From NCBI GenBank assembly GCA_018969565.1, contig JAGWYC010000121.1:1-6032 (forward strand): DNA of 6,032 bases, in the 5' to 3' direction. Below, piece after piece: positions 5,763-6,032 of this stretch. Made by a program: the position numbers and the translations under genes. A model generated the notes under the pieces. It was not told the origin of the DNA. It saw only the letters and a list, made by a program, of their open reading frames with translations, and did not search any database. Source of the stretch: Bacteroidota bacterium. GTDB lineage: Bacteria > Bacteroidota > Bacteroidia > NS11-12g > UBA955. Position 1 is the stretch's first letter, and each line of letters opens with the position of its first letter.

Positions 5763-6032
5763 ATGACACATACAAAGTTCATGAATTTCCGCTTCGGTTC
5801 CATTGCCTGTGCTTTATCGCTCTTGTTTTTCTTCGGAAGTGCAAACGTGCTGAGCGCGCAGGATGCCTACTCGGATGGGGCGGAAGCCATGAAGGAAGGT
5901 GATTTCCGACAAGCGGAGCAGATCTTCCGGCAAGGACTTCGCCGTACCCCGAATGATTATACGCTGATGCAATTGCTGGCGCATTCCGTGATGAACCAAA
6001 GGCGCTACCGGGAGGCCGACTCCTTGCTTCGG
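5763..6032 (+). CDS. Exported TPR-repeat protein, N-terminal part (3' truncated by window)
   Basis: The frame from ATG 5763 is open for 90 codons to the window edge, so only the N-terminus is present. A second in-frame ATG at 5781 gives a tidier signal peptide, MNFRFGSIACALSLLFFFGS followed by ANVLSA, with probable type I cleavage after LSA before QD. The mature start AYSDGAEAMKEGDFRQAEQIFRQGLRRTPND carries the TPR spacing (small residue, Gly, Asp-Phe, Ala, Phe, Leu, Pro). A second repeat begins at YTLMQLLAHSVMNQRRYREADSLL. TPR proteins of this kind act as periplasmic or surface protein-interaction scaffolds; the partner and the rest of the domain layout are outside the window. The two divergent ATGs (5757 and 5763) are separated by only 5 bp, or 23 bp if 5781 is used. 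Start choice is uncertain. Confidence 0.75.
   Translation, partial: MTHTKFMNFRFGSIACALSLLFFFGSANVLSAQDAYSDGAEAMKEGDFRQAEQIFRQGLRRTPNDYTLMQLLAHSVMNQRRYREADSLLR

Overview
The window reads as an ordinary chromosomal stretch from a member of the Bacteroidota. Four things point there: a DUF2807 (GIN-domain) lipoprotein, a C-terminal piece of a VPS10/BNR-repeat 'glycosyl hydrolase-like' exoprotein of the type common in that phylum, a near-perfect Bacteroidota -7 promoter box (TAnnTTTG) ahead of the tRNA genes, and starts without clear Shine-Dalgarno sequences. The order or family cannot be fixed from this sequence alone. No transposase, integrase, phage gene, CRISPR array or toxin-antitoxin pair is visible.

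Layout. On the + strand, 2-691 is the 3' end of a secreted VPS10/BNR-type beta-propeller protein, followed 33 bp later by a complete recG (725-2836), the branched-DNA helicase. A 139-bp convergent spacer (2837-2975) contains two interlocked inverted repeats and a small palindrome. From there to 5757 everything is on the - strand. In transcription order this strand carries: a DUF2807 lipoprotein (5757-5014); a rhomboid intramembrane protease whose ATG overlaps the lipoprotein stop by one base (5014-4349); tRNA-Leu(CAG) (4271-4190); an intrinsic-terminator-like hairpin; tRNA-Leu(GAG) (4141-4060); a second terminator-like hairpin; a class I SAM-dependent methyltransferase (4028-3387); and a 107-residue protein of unknown family (3299-2976). 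At the right edge a divergent + strand gene (from 5763) encodes the start of an exported TPR protein and runs out of the window.

How the genes relate. RecG is housekeeping (replication-fork and recombination intermediate processing). The lipoprotein and rhomboid look translationally coupled and both act at the envelope, so a functional link is possible but unproven. The two leucine tRNAs are sister genes reading CUU/CUC and CUG codons. The methyltransferase begins on the very base after the second terminator's T-tract, so it must depend on read-through, an internal promoter, or a later start.

I did not find convincing evidence of a previously undescribed system. The most distinctive structures are the zero-gap tRNA/terminator/gene arrangement (about 4022-4190), the stop/start overlap of the lipoprotein and rhomboid genes, and the small unknown protein with its interlocked inverted repeats at 2941-2986.
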